From Apostichopus japonicus (Eukaryota > Echinodermata > Holothuroidea > Aspidochirotida > Stichopodidae), in NCBI RefSeq assembly GCF_037975245.1, contig NC_092576.1:39765611-39829610 (forward strand): a stretch of 64,000 nucleotides of DNA, written 5' to 3'. The translations under genes were made by a program, and so were the position numbers. Every line of letters begins with the position of its first letter. The first letter of the stretch is position 1. Below, one piece after another: positions 36,120 to 47,700 of this stretch. Under the pieces are notes generated by a model that did not search any database, was not told the origin of the DNA, and saw only the letters and a program-made list of their open reading frames with translations.

Positions 36120-38640
36120 CAAATATATCATATTCATTACGCGTGTTTGCGCCTGATGAGTTGAAGGAATTCATAACTTACTTTGAACGATGGAACTTTT
36201 AGAACATTTCGACGCCCGTGTTAGAAATTAACACAAATTAATGACAATTCCAGAAACAAATATATATATTAAAAAAAAATTATTTCAGTTTATTTTTTAT
36301 GATAAATTTGAAAGTACAAGCTGCACCTATAAACATATATAATGTTATGTTTTTAGTATCACCACGAAAATCGAAAAGAAAAAAAAAATTCTCCAAATGA
36401 GCTTTGGAAAAAAATGGTTAAATATATACTAGCATTGATAGACACTTCTTAATTAGATATCGTATCGTGCTCCGATACTTTTCTGAATGATAGTAATGGC
36501 TACTTTTACGTCGACTAAATGACACCAAGGACTACAAATGACTTCCTTGAGTACTTTAGCCTTAATTTAACGCTGCCTTAAACATCAAGTCTTCCAACAC
36601 CTCCCCCCCCTGCACCCCCACCCCCGCAAAAAAAAAAGGAAGAGACATTACAGTGTGGAGGTGGAACGTTTTGTTATGATCTCACTTTGATATAAATGGT
36701 AAAAACAAATGTGAATTTTAAGAAGAAAAAGAAGAAATATAATGATATTGGTTTATGTAATTTTAATAAAAATTAGAAAGGTGATAAACCTTTGTCTCTG
36801 TCGTTGAACGGTCTCAAGGTGTAATGTGCGGAATTACAAAAATTCTAGGATCTTTAGCTTGGGAAGGTTTTATTCAATTCTAACTTCATTATTTATAATT
36901 CGGTGCGAGAGAGATGTGTTTTATTTGAGATATTTTCCTCCGGAGGGAGAGGGAGGGGGGAGGTGGAGGGAGGGGGTGGCGTTGTTGCTGGGGTCTATGG
37001 ATATTAAATTCGAACGACAAAAACGCAAATGAAGACAGGTCAAGTGAAGTTTCAGAAACATAAGTTGATCGGGAGAGGGTACGTGTGGGGGGGGGGGCGG
37101 TGTTGACGAAGGGGAAGGCTTGCGAGGATTAATACTTCTTAATTCATATTTACAAAACCAATGACAAGAGAACAAGTTATTTTGTCATACCCTCGTTTAT
37201 TGCTTGACTCAAATATATTTATTATATATATTTATATATATATATTCATATATATATATATATATATATTCACATATATTATGTATATAGATATATATAT
37301 ATAACATTTACGCATGCGCAGATACCACCACCATCTTCAAGCGACTGTAGGCTACACCCTTTGCAGCTAATCTGAGATTGTATAAATTGGTCGATCAAGA
37401 GTTTCAGTTGCTAAGACAACAATGCTCGTCGTCCCAGGAGTAATCAGTTCCAAGTTGTTTTACGATCTTTCATCGTCCAGGCCAGATGAAACTTCCATCT
37501 ACGTCTACAAGACAACCGCCACCATCGCGTACCTTTATCATCCCAAACCGAAAAACTAACGTTGCAAGTTGGTGATATCTGAAGAAACGTTACGAGAAAG
37601 AGAAACAAGATAAGAAAATGGGAGGTTGCGGCGGGGAGGAGGTGGGGTGGTGTAGAAGGAGTGGGGTGGTGGGGAGACGGTGGGGGAGGGAAGGATAGAA
37701 AATTCTAGCTTGTCCTTTGAAATTGACTCTCACTTGTTAGTCAACCATACACATTTTTCACTTAAATCGTGATATTGATTTCTGTAAATGTCTTACGTAG
37801 CTGATTGATTGTGAGATCTAGGCTAGATTTGAACCTCGTGATTGCAGTTTCAACTTACATACATATTATTGAAGTGCGTGTGCGCGCTACAATATTGGCA
37901 TTACTGGCCAAGTGGACGATACCTACATGACTGGAAGTTGAAACTTATAGTTTCATATAGTCTCTGTACATTTGCAGTTTCACAAGCTATAGCTACGTAG
38001 CCAACTTATTATGAACCTGTCACGGAGCTCACAAGCGCCCTCACTGTGTAGGTACCTACTTGACTATATTCCCTGGTGTGTTGTCCACCCCCCCCCCCCC
38101 AAAAAATAACACCCATGAACAACCGAAAAGTTCTTCCTTATACTACAAGCACTCCACGCTCACTACAATATAGTCTTGTTAATACCCAAGTATGCTATAG
38201 GCAACTGCTTCAGTATGAGCCAGCCGAAAGCTTCTCTATGTTAGCTCTGTGGTGTTACTTATATAGCGCCCCCCAATTTATTCAGTTTCTTTTCGATACG
38301 TTTGTTACCACTGATCTGTACAGTGTTTGTAACGGACAGATCCTTGGGTAAGCTTAATTCAGTGGACAAGCGCCCTCGTATGCATACATAATCCCAAGAT
38401 GTGTAGATATACAGCATGCAGTGCATAGAGACTATAGCGATGTAATGATAAGCTGCTACAATAATGCGGACGAGCGCCCCCGATCGTGCAAACATATTAC
38501 CGGTATCGTGGGAGCTTCGTGTTAGATTAAAAGTACGCAAGAGAAACGAACATTACAGACGTCTTGACCAGACTAACTAGAATACTGCGTATTTGCAGGC
38601 AAATGCAGTTCTATATAGTTGTTGTTGTTGTTTTACTCAC
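35151..38640. other. Intergenic, repeats only
   Basis: Holds (TA)n tracts at about 36030-36118 and 37205-37303, several C and G homopolymers, and GC-rich purine runs near 36940 and 37620-37690. No exon is supported. GCATGCGC occurs again at about 37312. Confidence 0.5.
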
Positions 38641-38644
38641 GTGA

Positions 38645-39940
38645 TCAGCAACTGCCGGCCTCTATCAGACAATCCAGCTCCCCAATCTTGCATCTACAGA
38701 CTTTACAATCTTTCCCGCCGTGGATCGGGGTAAAAGTCATGGATCCGGACTTGCACGATTCTAATCGGTGAAAGAGTTAAATCGACCGAAAATATAAACA
38801 TAAACATGAACACTACAAATGAAACACTGCAAGTTATGGATCATTCATATTTATAAATATGCATCTGGTTCTGTTGGTATACCAAGTAATAATAATACAT
38901 TATTTTTATATAGCGCCAAACAAACTATGAAATAATTCTAGTATCGCTTAACATAATCATAAAACATATATGCTTTTGTGAAAAGATACATTTGAGAAGT
39001 CCTGGAAGTGAGTTCCACAGGCACGGTGCACTGGATGCGAACGTTCTCAAGCCGTGAGTCTGTGTTTTTACTTTATATGTACATACGTATATATATTCAA
39101 AAAGGAAAATATGCCTCACTGCTGTGAGAGGAATTCTCAGGTACAGCTGCAAATATTTCTTATTGTTATGTAAATAAGTTGTTCAGTAGAGAATCCTCAG
39201 TTATCTTTGTAATTACTGTCCCTCTTCAATTTATCTAACAAGGGAGCTTGTCATTTAGCCTTTGAAGAAGATCCTGCTAGGATCGAAACGTCAGACCAAC
39301 TTACTATTACATATTCTCCTACACAGGCTCTCTAGTGGATAAGAAGTTTGCTAACAGTTTTATTTTATTTTGAAGGGAGCCACGGTCAGATACCTCTCGC
39401 CTGTACTCTCATACAAAGTTGACACCATTTTATTTCTCCTGCAATCATCTTCGTTATCTCTGTTCTGAATCTTAACTTACCATGTGTGTTCCCCTCCAAG
39501 AACTTAGTTCGGTTCCTCGCTCGACATTATAGATCAGTTCAACCCCCCCCCCCACCCACGATCTCAGTATTAGTATAGCCCCTAAGCATGAGGTTGATTG
39601 AATGTAACCTGTCTACCCCCCCTTCCCCACCTCTCCCCTGCCTACGCACATAATTCCAACATGAAGTGATAATATGTGGCAAATTTTAGTTGTTTATCTT
39701 AAAACTCTGCAATTTTTGGGAATAAGTTGGAAATTCAGAACCTTCTGGAACAGTGGAAAGTACTTTTGAAAACTTTTTTTTCGAGTTTGAAAGAAAATGT
39801 TTGGGCAAAACCTGCTCGATTTTTGAAGCGTTCAAAACATATTAATTAATTCTTTTTTACTTACCTGCATTCACGTAGTAAGCCATCGTAGTCATCAACA
39901 GCACGACCACCAACAGACACATGTACACAGATGAAGCCAT
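38645..39940 (-). CDS. Gene D: small secreted six-cysteine peptide
   Basis: Minus-strand exons 39940-39865 (signal peptide of 25 residues, MASSVYMCLLVVVLLMTT then AYYVNA) and 38760-38645 (stop TGA) give a 63-aa product. The phase-1 donor GCAG|gtaag and an acceptor ending gattag are in place. Cysteines: C-x15-C-x2-C-x-C-x6-C-x6-C, with CKVCRC matching CKVCQC of B and C and FTPIHGG matching FTPTHDG. A donor CAC|gtgagt begins four bases after the stop, so the 3' UTR is spliced as in B and C. Divergence from B and C shows an older duplication. The intron contains the R1 repeat and a possible LINE remnant. Confidence 0.82.
38885..39100 (-). mobile_element. Possible LINE remnant in gene D intron
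   Basis: A minus-strand frame near 39055-39000 reads HGLRTFASSAPCLWNSLPG, like the FxxxAPxLWNSLP signature at the end of many non-LTR RT ORFs. The adjacent TTTATATAGCGCCAAA is a word common in invertebrate repeats. The region is short and the assignment weak. Confidence 0.4.
39268..39378 (+). repeat. Dispersed repeat R1, copy 2
   Basis: Matches 3115-3240 over about 105 bases, including GATCCTGCTAGGATCGAAAC and the ending GCTAACAGTTTTATTTTATTTT. Confidence 0.7.
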
Positions 39941-40659
39941 TGTAGTGTTATTACCGGGTTAGTTAGTTATAGTTAGTCGGTATACGAATGATTCTGTCAG
40001 ATATATTAAAATTATAGAAAAGAAAAGATATTCGGCAAGCAATCATCAATGTTAACCAATAATTATTTTGTTCGTTTTTTTTGGGGGGGGGAGGGGGGGG
40101 GGCTTTGCTTTTTTGTCTTTCTCTCCCGAGCCTTGAGCACCCTTCCGCGTGGAAATGCGCGCGTTATAAATCACCATTATTATTATTATGATTATTATAA
40201 ATATTAAGTAAACATTTCGATCTTGATTTAATCGAATTGACTATATGTTTGGATAATATATAGAGGACAATGATATTTGATTATGATATTGATATTCTTT
40301 TGATATTGATACTTAGCGATCATGAATAATAACAACAACAACAACATTGATGGAATGTTTGACAAGAAATGGCTGATAAGTTAGTTATCAAAGTAAAACA
40401 GGTAGGTGTCATAATGTTTTCGTTTTCTTAATTATGCTGAATTAGTAAACACGAGAAACCACATGATCTTCAGCGGGATAAGGTAGAAAAAGGATAATGG
40501 TATGATAATATCAAACAGCTAACAGGTACCCAAGTGCTCTTGATCGAGTCGACATCTCCTTGCGGTAAAACCATATATATATGCTACCATATATTTATCA
40601 ATATCATGGTTACAGTAGAAAGACTTGAATTTGCAACGACACAGAGCATTAGAAGTATA
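39941..40659. other. Upstream of gene D
   Basis: Expected to hold the gene D promoter. TAACTAACTAACC words lie just 5' of the ATG, and an acceptor-like TATCTGACAG lies near 39995. No TATA/initiator pair as clean as in B and C was found. A G run is near 40083. Confidence 0.4.
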
Positions 40660-40667
40660 TGTATAAC

Positions 40668-40965
40668 CAGGCGCGTAGCCAGGAATTTGCCATGGGAGGG
40701 GCGAAACTGTAGATTCTGCATTGCAAACTATCTAAGCGTAGCACCACCATGATTGGCGCGAAGCGTACAAGAAAATTTTGGCTGAAAATGCCTCCCAGAT
40801 CGCTGGAAATGGCACTTCCCAGGCCTTGTAAGTTGCATCTTAGCATTTTCTCTTTTGAAAATACTAGCGATATCATAAAAAACATTAAAAAAAAAATTAA
40901 AAATAATGCTCAAAGGGGGGGGGGGGGAGCTGCCCCCTTCGCCCCCCCCCCTTGGCTAGGCGCCT
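40668..40965. mobile_element. hAT-type MITE, 298 bp, with 8-bp target duplication
   Basis: The ends are CAGGCGCGTAGCCAGG (left) and, reverse-complemented, CAGGCGCCTAGCCAAG (right). The flanks 40660-40667 and 40966-40973 are both TGTATAAC. Terminal CAGG... ends and an 8-bp duplication fit the hAT superfamily. It has no coding capacity and a long internal G/C tract near the right end. Confidence 0.88.
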
Positions 40966-40973
40966 GTGTATAA

Positions 40974-43900
40974 CCCCCTGGATTTAAGACACTTCATCAG
41001 AGGAATTTGTATTTGTTAAATTAGTGCCCAAGAGATGATTTTAGTTTTATACTTATAAGGTTATACTTATGATGCTCCCCGTCCCTTGACGCTTGAGGGA
41101 GTGAGGTAATGAGGTTCTTACGCCACGCCCCGTCAATGGACTCTTAGCGGTAGATGTCGAAAATTTAGACTATCTACTAGCTAAATGCCAGTAGATAATC
41201 ATTGTTTATCAGTAGAAAGAAAAAATGTATTGGCATTTTTCTGTCGATATAGACACATGTTGCTATTGTATTAATTGAACCAAAACACCAGTGGCAATTT
41301 GATGGTAGGCCTACAGCAAGATTTTAGTCAGGTTTGCACTCAACTTTTGTTAACAAGTAATACAAATTTGTTAAACTCCAGACTTGTGTTGCAGTTTATG
41401 TATTATGAAGTACGGCCACAGAAAAGACCATATTAAACCATAATATGCTATTAATTGTGTTCGAATCACCACTTTTCTGTTACCTGGCTCATAAATGAGG
41501 TTCTTAGCAGTAAATATATATGTTCAACACGTCTCATGTCGAACCATTGCCTTAACCTTACTGTATAATGGAAATTATTATTTTGCAAGATTCGATATGA
41601 GTTTGTTAAGTAAGGAAGAATGGAAAGTAAAGGAAACAGAGGAAAAAAGGAAAAGACAATCACACAAAGACGCATACACACACACACACACCAAAAGAAA
41701 AATGCACGCACGCAAAAACACACACACGAACATACAAACAAAACTGAAAAAAAAACTTACGAATTGAAGATCCAATACTAGGCAATGTTCTGATCCTTTC
41801 TGGAAACCGGTGGAAGCAATGATCAAAGGGATTGAAGGGATTTATATTTGACAGAAAAGCGCGAGTCTTTACAGGTATAAAAAATGAAGAAGAAAGATTT
41901 ATGTGTTTACTTGGGAGGTTTTAGGAAACGCATGTATAAGTTAACGGTACTCTTTGGATATAAATCATACTATATATGGACGTATAGGCGTCATGATTCA
42001 TTGCTTCATTACACCGAGACAGATTCATCGCAGGGCAAGTAACTCTCAATATTGGCCCAAAATAAAGTAAAAACTATCTTGTCTTTCTACCCAGTCATGC
42101 ATACAGATTATTGAACTATCACAGATTTAGCCTATATATAGCCTAGTTCTACTATGACATATATTGACTTTATCATAAATTGTTCAGAATCGTGTCGGAT
42201 CAAGGTTTTTCTCGAAAATTGATTTAGGGGTTGGGAAGGAGGGTGGGGGTAGGGGTGGGGTGGGGGAGGTGTGCGGAATAGGTAGTGTTGGTATAGATAC
42301 AATTTTACCAGTAAATCGCAATTCATAGTAACAACAAAAAAATAAAAAATTATAAATGCTTAAAAATTGCCTACGGTGTGTATCTTAGTTTTGATTGAAA
42401 GTATGTTTATAGGTAACTTTTAAAGTGTCAATCACGACAGACTGGGACCGGAGGCCACGCCCCTCCCCCCCCCCCCCCTCCGGCTATCTATGAATCCTTC
42501 TCTGCACTGATGGCGGTCTTGGAGGTGGCAGCCTGTTGGGACAGTTTTCTAATGCTAATACCTCTCTAACTGTTCTCCCAAATCATGCTTCAAACCAGTC
42601 GTATTGCAGTATGAACAGTTCCTAATTTGTATCTGATTATAATGCTAATATCACTAGATACTGCCCTCCCATATCATGCTTCAAAGCACTCGTATTAGCA
42701 GTATGAACAGTTCCTAACCTTTATCTGATAGAGGCATGGATATTCATACTGCAGTGCTCATACTGACAGGACAAGTGCTTTGAAGTGGGACATGACAGTA
42801 TCATGTGTTTCATTTCGCAAAGAAAGATGGAGGAAGATTCGTCTTTGGTTTTCAAAATATTGGGGAGGTGGGAGGAGGGGGAATGGGGATACGGAAGCCT
42901 GAAGGGAACTTATTTAAAAAGCTAACTCCAATGAAATACTAGGCAAATGTACGATGTAGGCGATTTGGGGGGGGGGGGGTAGGGGTCGTCAACTTGAGCT
43001 ACAATATGTCACTTTCGGCGGATTCAGTATACCAACACTTAGTGATAGCTATTCAAAATGACTTCAGCTAGTCTTAATTTTTTGTTGCTATAATAATGAG
43101 GTGGGTTTGAGTTCGAGTTCGAATCCTGAAACATAAGTCATAGCCGTACTTGAAAATTTATCAAAAGGGAAAGCATTGTTTCCATAACCTCGGATGCCGA
43201 CGGAACGTTAGACACAATGAAACTCAATGACGGGGTGGGAGGGGTTCAAGTTAGGACAATTCAGGCAACCTAAACTTGACTTAAGATCGTGGTATAAAAT
43301 TTATTCCCGTTGAATGTCAGCTGAGTTGCAAGTTCACGCAATCCTTCCCCACCCTATCCCCCACCCCACCCCAGGCACTCATCTCATCGTCAACCAGCCA
43401 GATACAATTAAATATAGCATCATGATCGACAGTCATTCTTCAACCGCCGTCGCTTTTGTTTTCAGCTTTTCAAATTGGCAGATTATGCATCCTTACTTTA
43501 GCCGATTACATCGAATTAAATCTGGACACAAACTTATCCTTCCATTTCGATCGAAAAACGTAAACAAAACAGGAAGTCGGACCGAAAATCGCGGCCGTCT
43601 GTAATGTTCGTTTAGTTCATTAATGTAAGAAAAATGTAGGTACAAGAATATTCATCACAAGGTTTGCATTTATGTAAAACTTTGAAGTTTCGAGAGGATT
43701 CTGGTGTCCGTCCTAGTTTTGTGAACACAGTTATTGTAGTTTGCAGGCAGAGGCCTAAGTTAAAGCCTTGGCTGGAGAGGCTTTCAAGTAGGTGAGTGTT
43801 AGCTAGGCTACAGCTTAGGCCTATAGTAACTGTGTTATTGTTCAGCCGAGTCCTCAGAGGTATTGTGTAACAACTACTATAGATTGGGCAACTATGTTAG

Positions 43901-44320
43901 CTTTACCAACTCAAGCTTAAAAGTATTAGATGTCCCTTTCATTATTAAATTGCCAAGCTTAGTAGGCCTCCTGTGTGCAATCTCCAGCAGGAATGTTCAG
44001 CATAACCATCATCTTTTCATTGACAAACTTCCATATTTGCACATTTTGATGCCTAAGCCCTAGCACAGAGATGTTACTTCCTTTACTTTCTACCTAAGCC
44101 TATCCAAGTTGGAATTCCCCAAGACTTAAGAATGACACAACAAAATTACATTAGCTTTAACATTAGTTATACTATTTCAGGCCATGTTTTTTATTTTAAT
44201 TTATGTAGGCTATTTGATTGAGATTACATATAGATTTATGACTATTTAGTTCAAAAAAATTATTTATTTTGCATGGCTATCATAAAGAAAAAATAATATT
44301 TCGCTCTCATACCTAAACAG
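40974..44320. other. Intergenic upstream of VCPIP1
   Basis: Contains a ~110-bp tandem duplication (42551-42770; TCATGCTTCAAA and CAGTATGAACAGTTCCTAA in both units), purine and C runs, and a CpG-containing patch near 43560-43610 (GACCGAAAATCGCGGCCG) that could hold a 5' UTR exon of VCPIP1. No protein-coding exon is supported. Confidence 0.45.
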
Positions 44321-44358
44321 GGCTTGGAAGTAGGATTTGACGAAGGGAAGTGTTCGCG

Positions 44359-44711
44359 ATGGCATCACAGCCGTCGAGAGCACAGGATGCGGCCCCGGTG
44401 ATGCTCTGCGGGACGTGCCCCGATCAACATTGCCAAACGAAGCTCTATTTTCCTTCCTACGATGTGAGTATAGAATGCCCCGACTGCGGCCAGAGGCACC
44501 TACGGCAGAGTCTGAAGGACATCAAGGAGGTCAAGAATCCGGAGGTAGCGATACACAACATGCTACGAACTCTACTGGTCGGGAACGTGACCCCAAAGAA
44601 GACCACCGATTCGGTGAAGGTGCTGGGCCTTTCCAATTATCACTGCAAATTACTGAGTCCCCTGCTGACCCGGTATGGGATGGACAAGCAAGGCAAAGCT
44701 GTTCCACTCAG
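44359..44711 (+). CDS. VCPIP1: VCPIP1 coding exon 1
   Basis: Residues 1-117 plus two bases. Contains LYFPSYDVSIECPDCGQRH and GLSNYHCKLLSPLLTRYG, both strongly conserved in the family. GC-rich compared with its surroundings. Donor CTCAG|gtgaga. Confidence 0.95.
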
Positions 44712-47700
44712 GTGAGACTTTGGTATTTTTAACTTTGTTCGAGAAAACAGTCGATTATACAGTACCGCTTTTAAGTAAATTGGAAGAGATTAGCGCGATT
44801 CAGCGCAAAACGCAGCTTAACTGTACTTAACCGCGCTCCAAATAAAGGAACGCGATTTCCCCGTGTTCCAAACAAAGGAACGCGAATTCCCCTCGCTCGC
44901 TATTCACCACCGACACAATGCGAGTGAACCGATCGATACAACGCTATTCATAGCGTGGAGGTAGTGTAAACCTATCGCTTGTAACCAACACCCGTTATAA
45001 ACATCACAATTTTAAACGAAGTTTACCAACTTTGACGGAAAGAAAGTTTTAATCGAGAATAGTTTCGTGTTGAAGGGCAAAACCTTTTTATACATGTTTA
45101 TTTTATTCCCCGATATGTTCTGGTAACCAGAAGTAATAAAAAGCAAGAAGGAAACTTCGTGTCTTATTCTTTCGGGGTAACATATCATTTTCAGTAGTAA
45201 CATTAGGCCCCGCGTTTTGTGTTGAGTTTAGGCACATTAGGCCAGTGTACGAGTACGAAGTTCACGACTTCGACTGAAAGTTTTAAACGAGAATAGTTTC
45301 GTGTTGAAGGGCAAAACCTTTTTTATACGTTTTTATTTTATTCCCCGATATGTTATGGTTATCAGAAGTAATAAAAAGCAAGAAGGAAACTTCGTGCCTT
45401 ATCCTTTCGGGGTAACATATCATTTTTAGTAGTAACATTAGGCCCCGCGTTTTGTGTGAACTTTAGGCACATTAGGCCAGGAAACGTTGCACTGATTTTA
45501 TTTTATTTTTTATAGAGTTCTGTTCATAGGCTTACGAATGCGAAGGTTGTCACTAACTGAAAGGAGTTGTAAAGAGAATAATTGTAGTTATATCCTGGAA
45601 ACCAAAATGAAAAAGAATTCTAAGCACAAATGCTTGTTTAAAAAAAAGGCAAATTATTATAAAATAAGAATAATCATGCAACAGTGTTAAAGCTTAGAAA
45701 TGCAAACTAAAAAGTAACAAACAGTCTATTGTCTGAAAATCTTTTAAAAATTCTAAAAGAAAGGCACACATTAGGCTAGGAAGCTTTGCACTCACAAAGC
45801 AAATAAATTAATACTATAAAAGAAAACAGTACAACAGTGTCACGCTTAGAAAAGCAAACTAAAAGCAACACACTGTCTATTAGACTAGGAAACATTGCAC
45901 TTACAAAGGCAACAACATTGAAAAATACAATAAGTAAAATATTAAAATTACCATGCAAGGGATCAAAATTAACATGTAGTTCTTTTTGACTACAGTCTTC
46001 AAAGGTTTCACATCAAGAATAACTTAAATATATTATGACAAAAAATAGAGGAAAATGGAATATACCAAAAAATACTGTACTTCAAGATTTGACTGCCATT
46101 GCTAAGTATCTCTTAGCATTTCTGTTGGCTGTGTCCATCTTTTTAACGCACTGTCCCCAAACTCTTTTCTGAATGTGAAGTGGTACATGAAACTGCTCCA
46201 TAATACATTTCCTAATTGCAAATACCCTATCCTTATTAAGTGCATTTTTCTTAATCCCATTAACATTACAATATAAAAGCTCATATGGTGTAAATATTTT
46301 ATGCATTAAATATCTGGCAAGACCACATGGATCTCCCTGTTCAGAAAGAGACGACAGCACAACTTCAGGTCTTATTTCTGTTATGACGGAGGATAAGTTT
46401 ACTTTAAATAGTTGGCAACATTTTGAAGAAATAATAAAGTGTTACTAAGCGTTTCTTGTGGAATTTTTTATATAAATTACCATTGGTTCCAGCAGAATGA
46501 AAAGAAAAAAGAACTTCCACCCAACAAATTTGAAGCAGGGCCGGTTAAATTCAAAACATGTTTCTCGTCCGCGCAATTGATGGGCCTCCTTTTTTCCTGA
46601 TTCCCGACTTTCTTTTCGGATTACAAGAAATCTAAACTATCCTTAAAAATTATTTTGTAAAGGTTGGAACATATTCCAAACTAGTAGCAGCGCCTGAAAA
46701 GAAGAAAAATGGCCGCCCGTTTTTTTTCAGATCTCAGTACGAGAAACATGTACTTTATTTGGATACTATAGAACAGCTTTCGTTCCCTAGCTGTATGTCG
46801 ATTTTTTATAAAACCTTCATGAAAATTAACAGACTTGTTTGAAAATGGATTTTGAAGCTCAGTCAACAATTTAAGAAATGCTTACCGTTAAATAATGCCG
46901 TCAAGCAATACATTTCGAATTTATTCCAATAAAGATCCGCAAAGGATAAAAATGATGATTAGAGCTTACTAAAGAGAAATAGAAACTGCATGTACATGGT
47001 CATTTTAAGTATCCAAGTACTATACAAAGAGATCGAGTTCACCGAAACACCCCTTTTCCCTATCGCCTGAGGAAAACCGTCTTTTATAAATTATAGTAGG
47101 CCTACCATACAGTACTTTACATTTGATACAAAAGTTACTTCTCCAACACACAGAATTTGTGTGTGTTGCAATAGTTTAAGTTTTAACCGCGCAGTACACT
47201 ACCATTCATAATTTGCATATTACACCAAAAGTTATAACTTGGCGTCCAGATGGCGGGAAAATGTACAATCATGTACAATTTGTTGTGTCGTTCCCATGGT
47301 GCAATGAACTTGGGCAAGTTGCCAAGTTCGAATGTCGATGACCTACTTATGTTCCGTGACCAATGTCAATGGGAATTCTGTGTGTAAAAACTCGGGTTTT
47401 CCACGTGCAATATATATAGAAGTTTCACGTAAGCGGAACGAATTCGGGGCGGCTCGTTGATTGTGAGGAAGCACTTATCTAATCATCAATTTTTGTGAAA
47501 AATATCGTACGTTTTTCGGAAAATGTACAATCATGTACAATTTGTTGTGTCGTTCCCATGGTGCAATGAACTTGGGCAAGTTGCCAAGTTCGAATGTCGA
47601 TGACCTACTTATGTTCCGTGACCAATGTCAATGGGAATTCTGTGTGTAAAAACTCGGGTTTTCCACGTGCAATATATATAGAAGTTTTACGTAAGCGGAG

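Noticed and set aside
43314-43604. 96-residue open frame upstream of VCPIP1
   Set aside because: Pro/His-rich start is due to C-rich low complexity; no similarity, no splice partner, and family members start at the 44359 ATG. It may overlap a 5' UTR exon.
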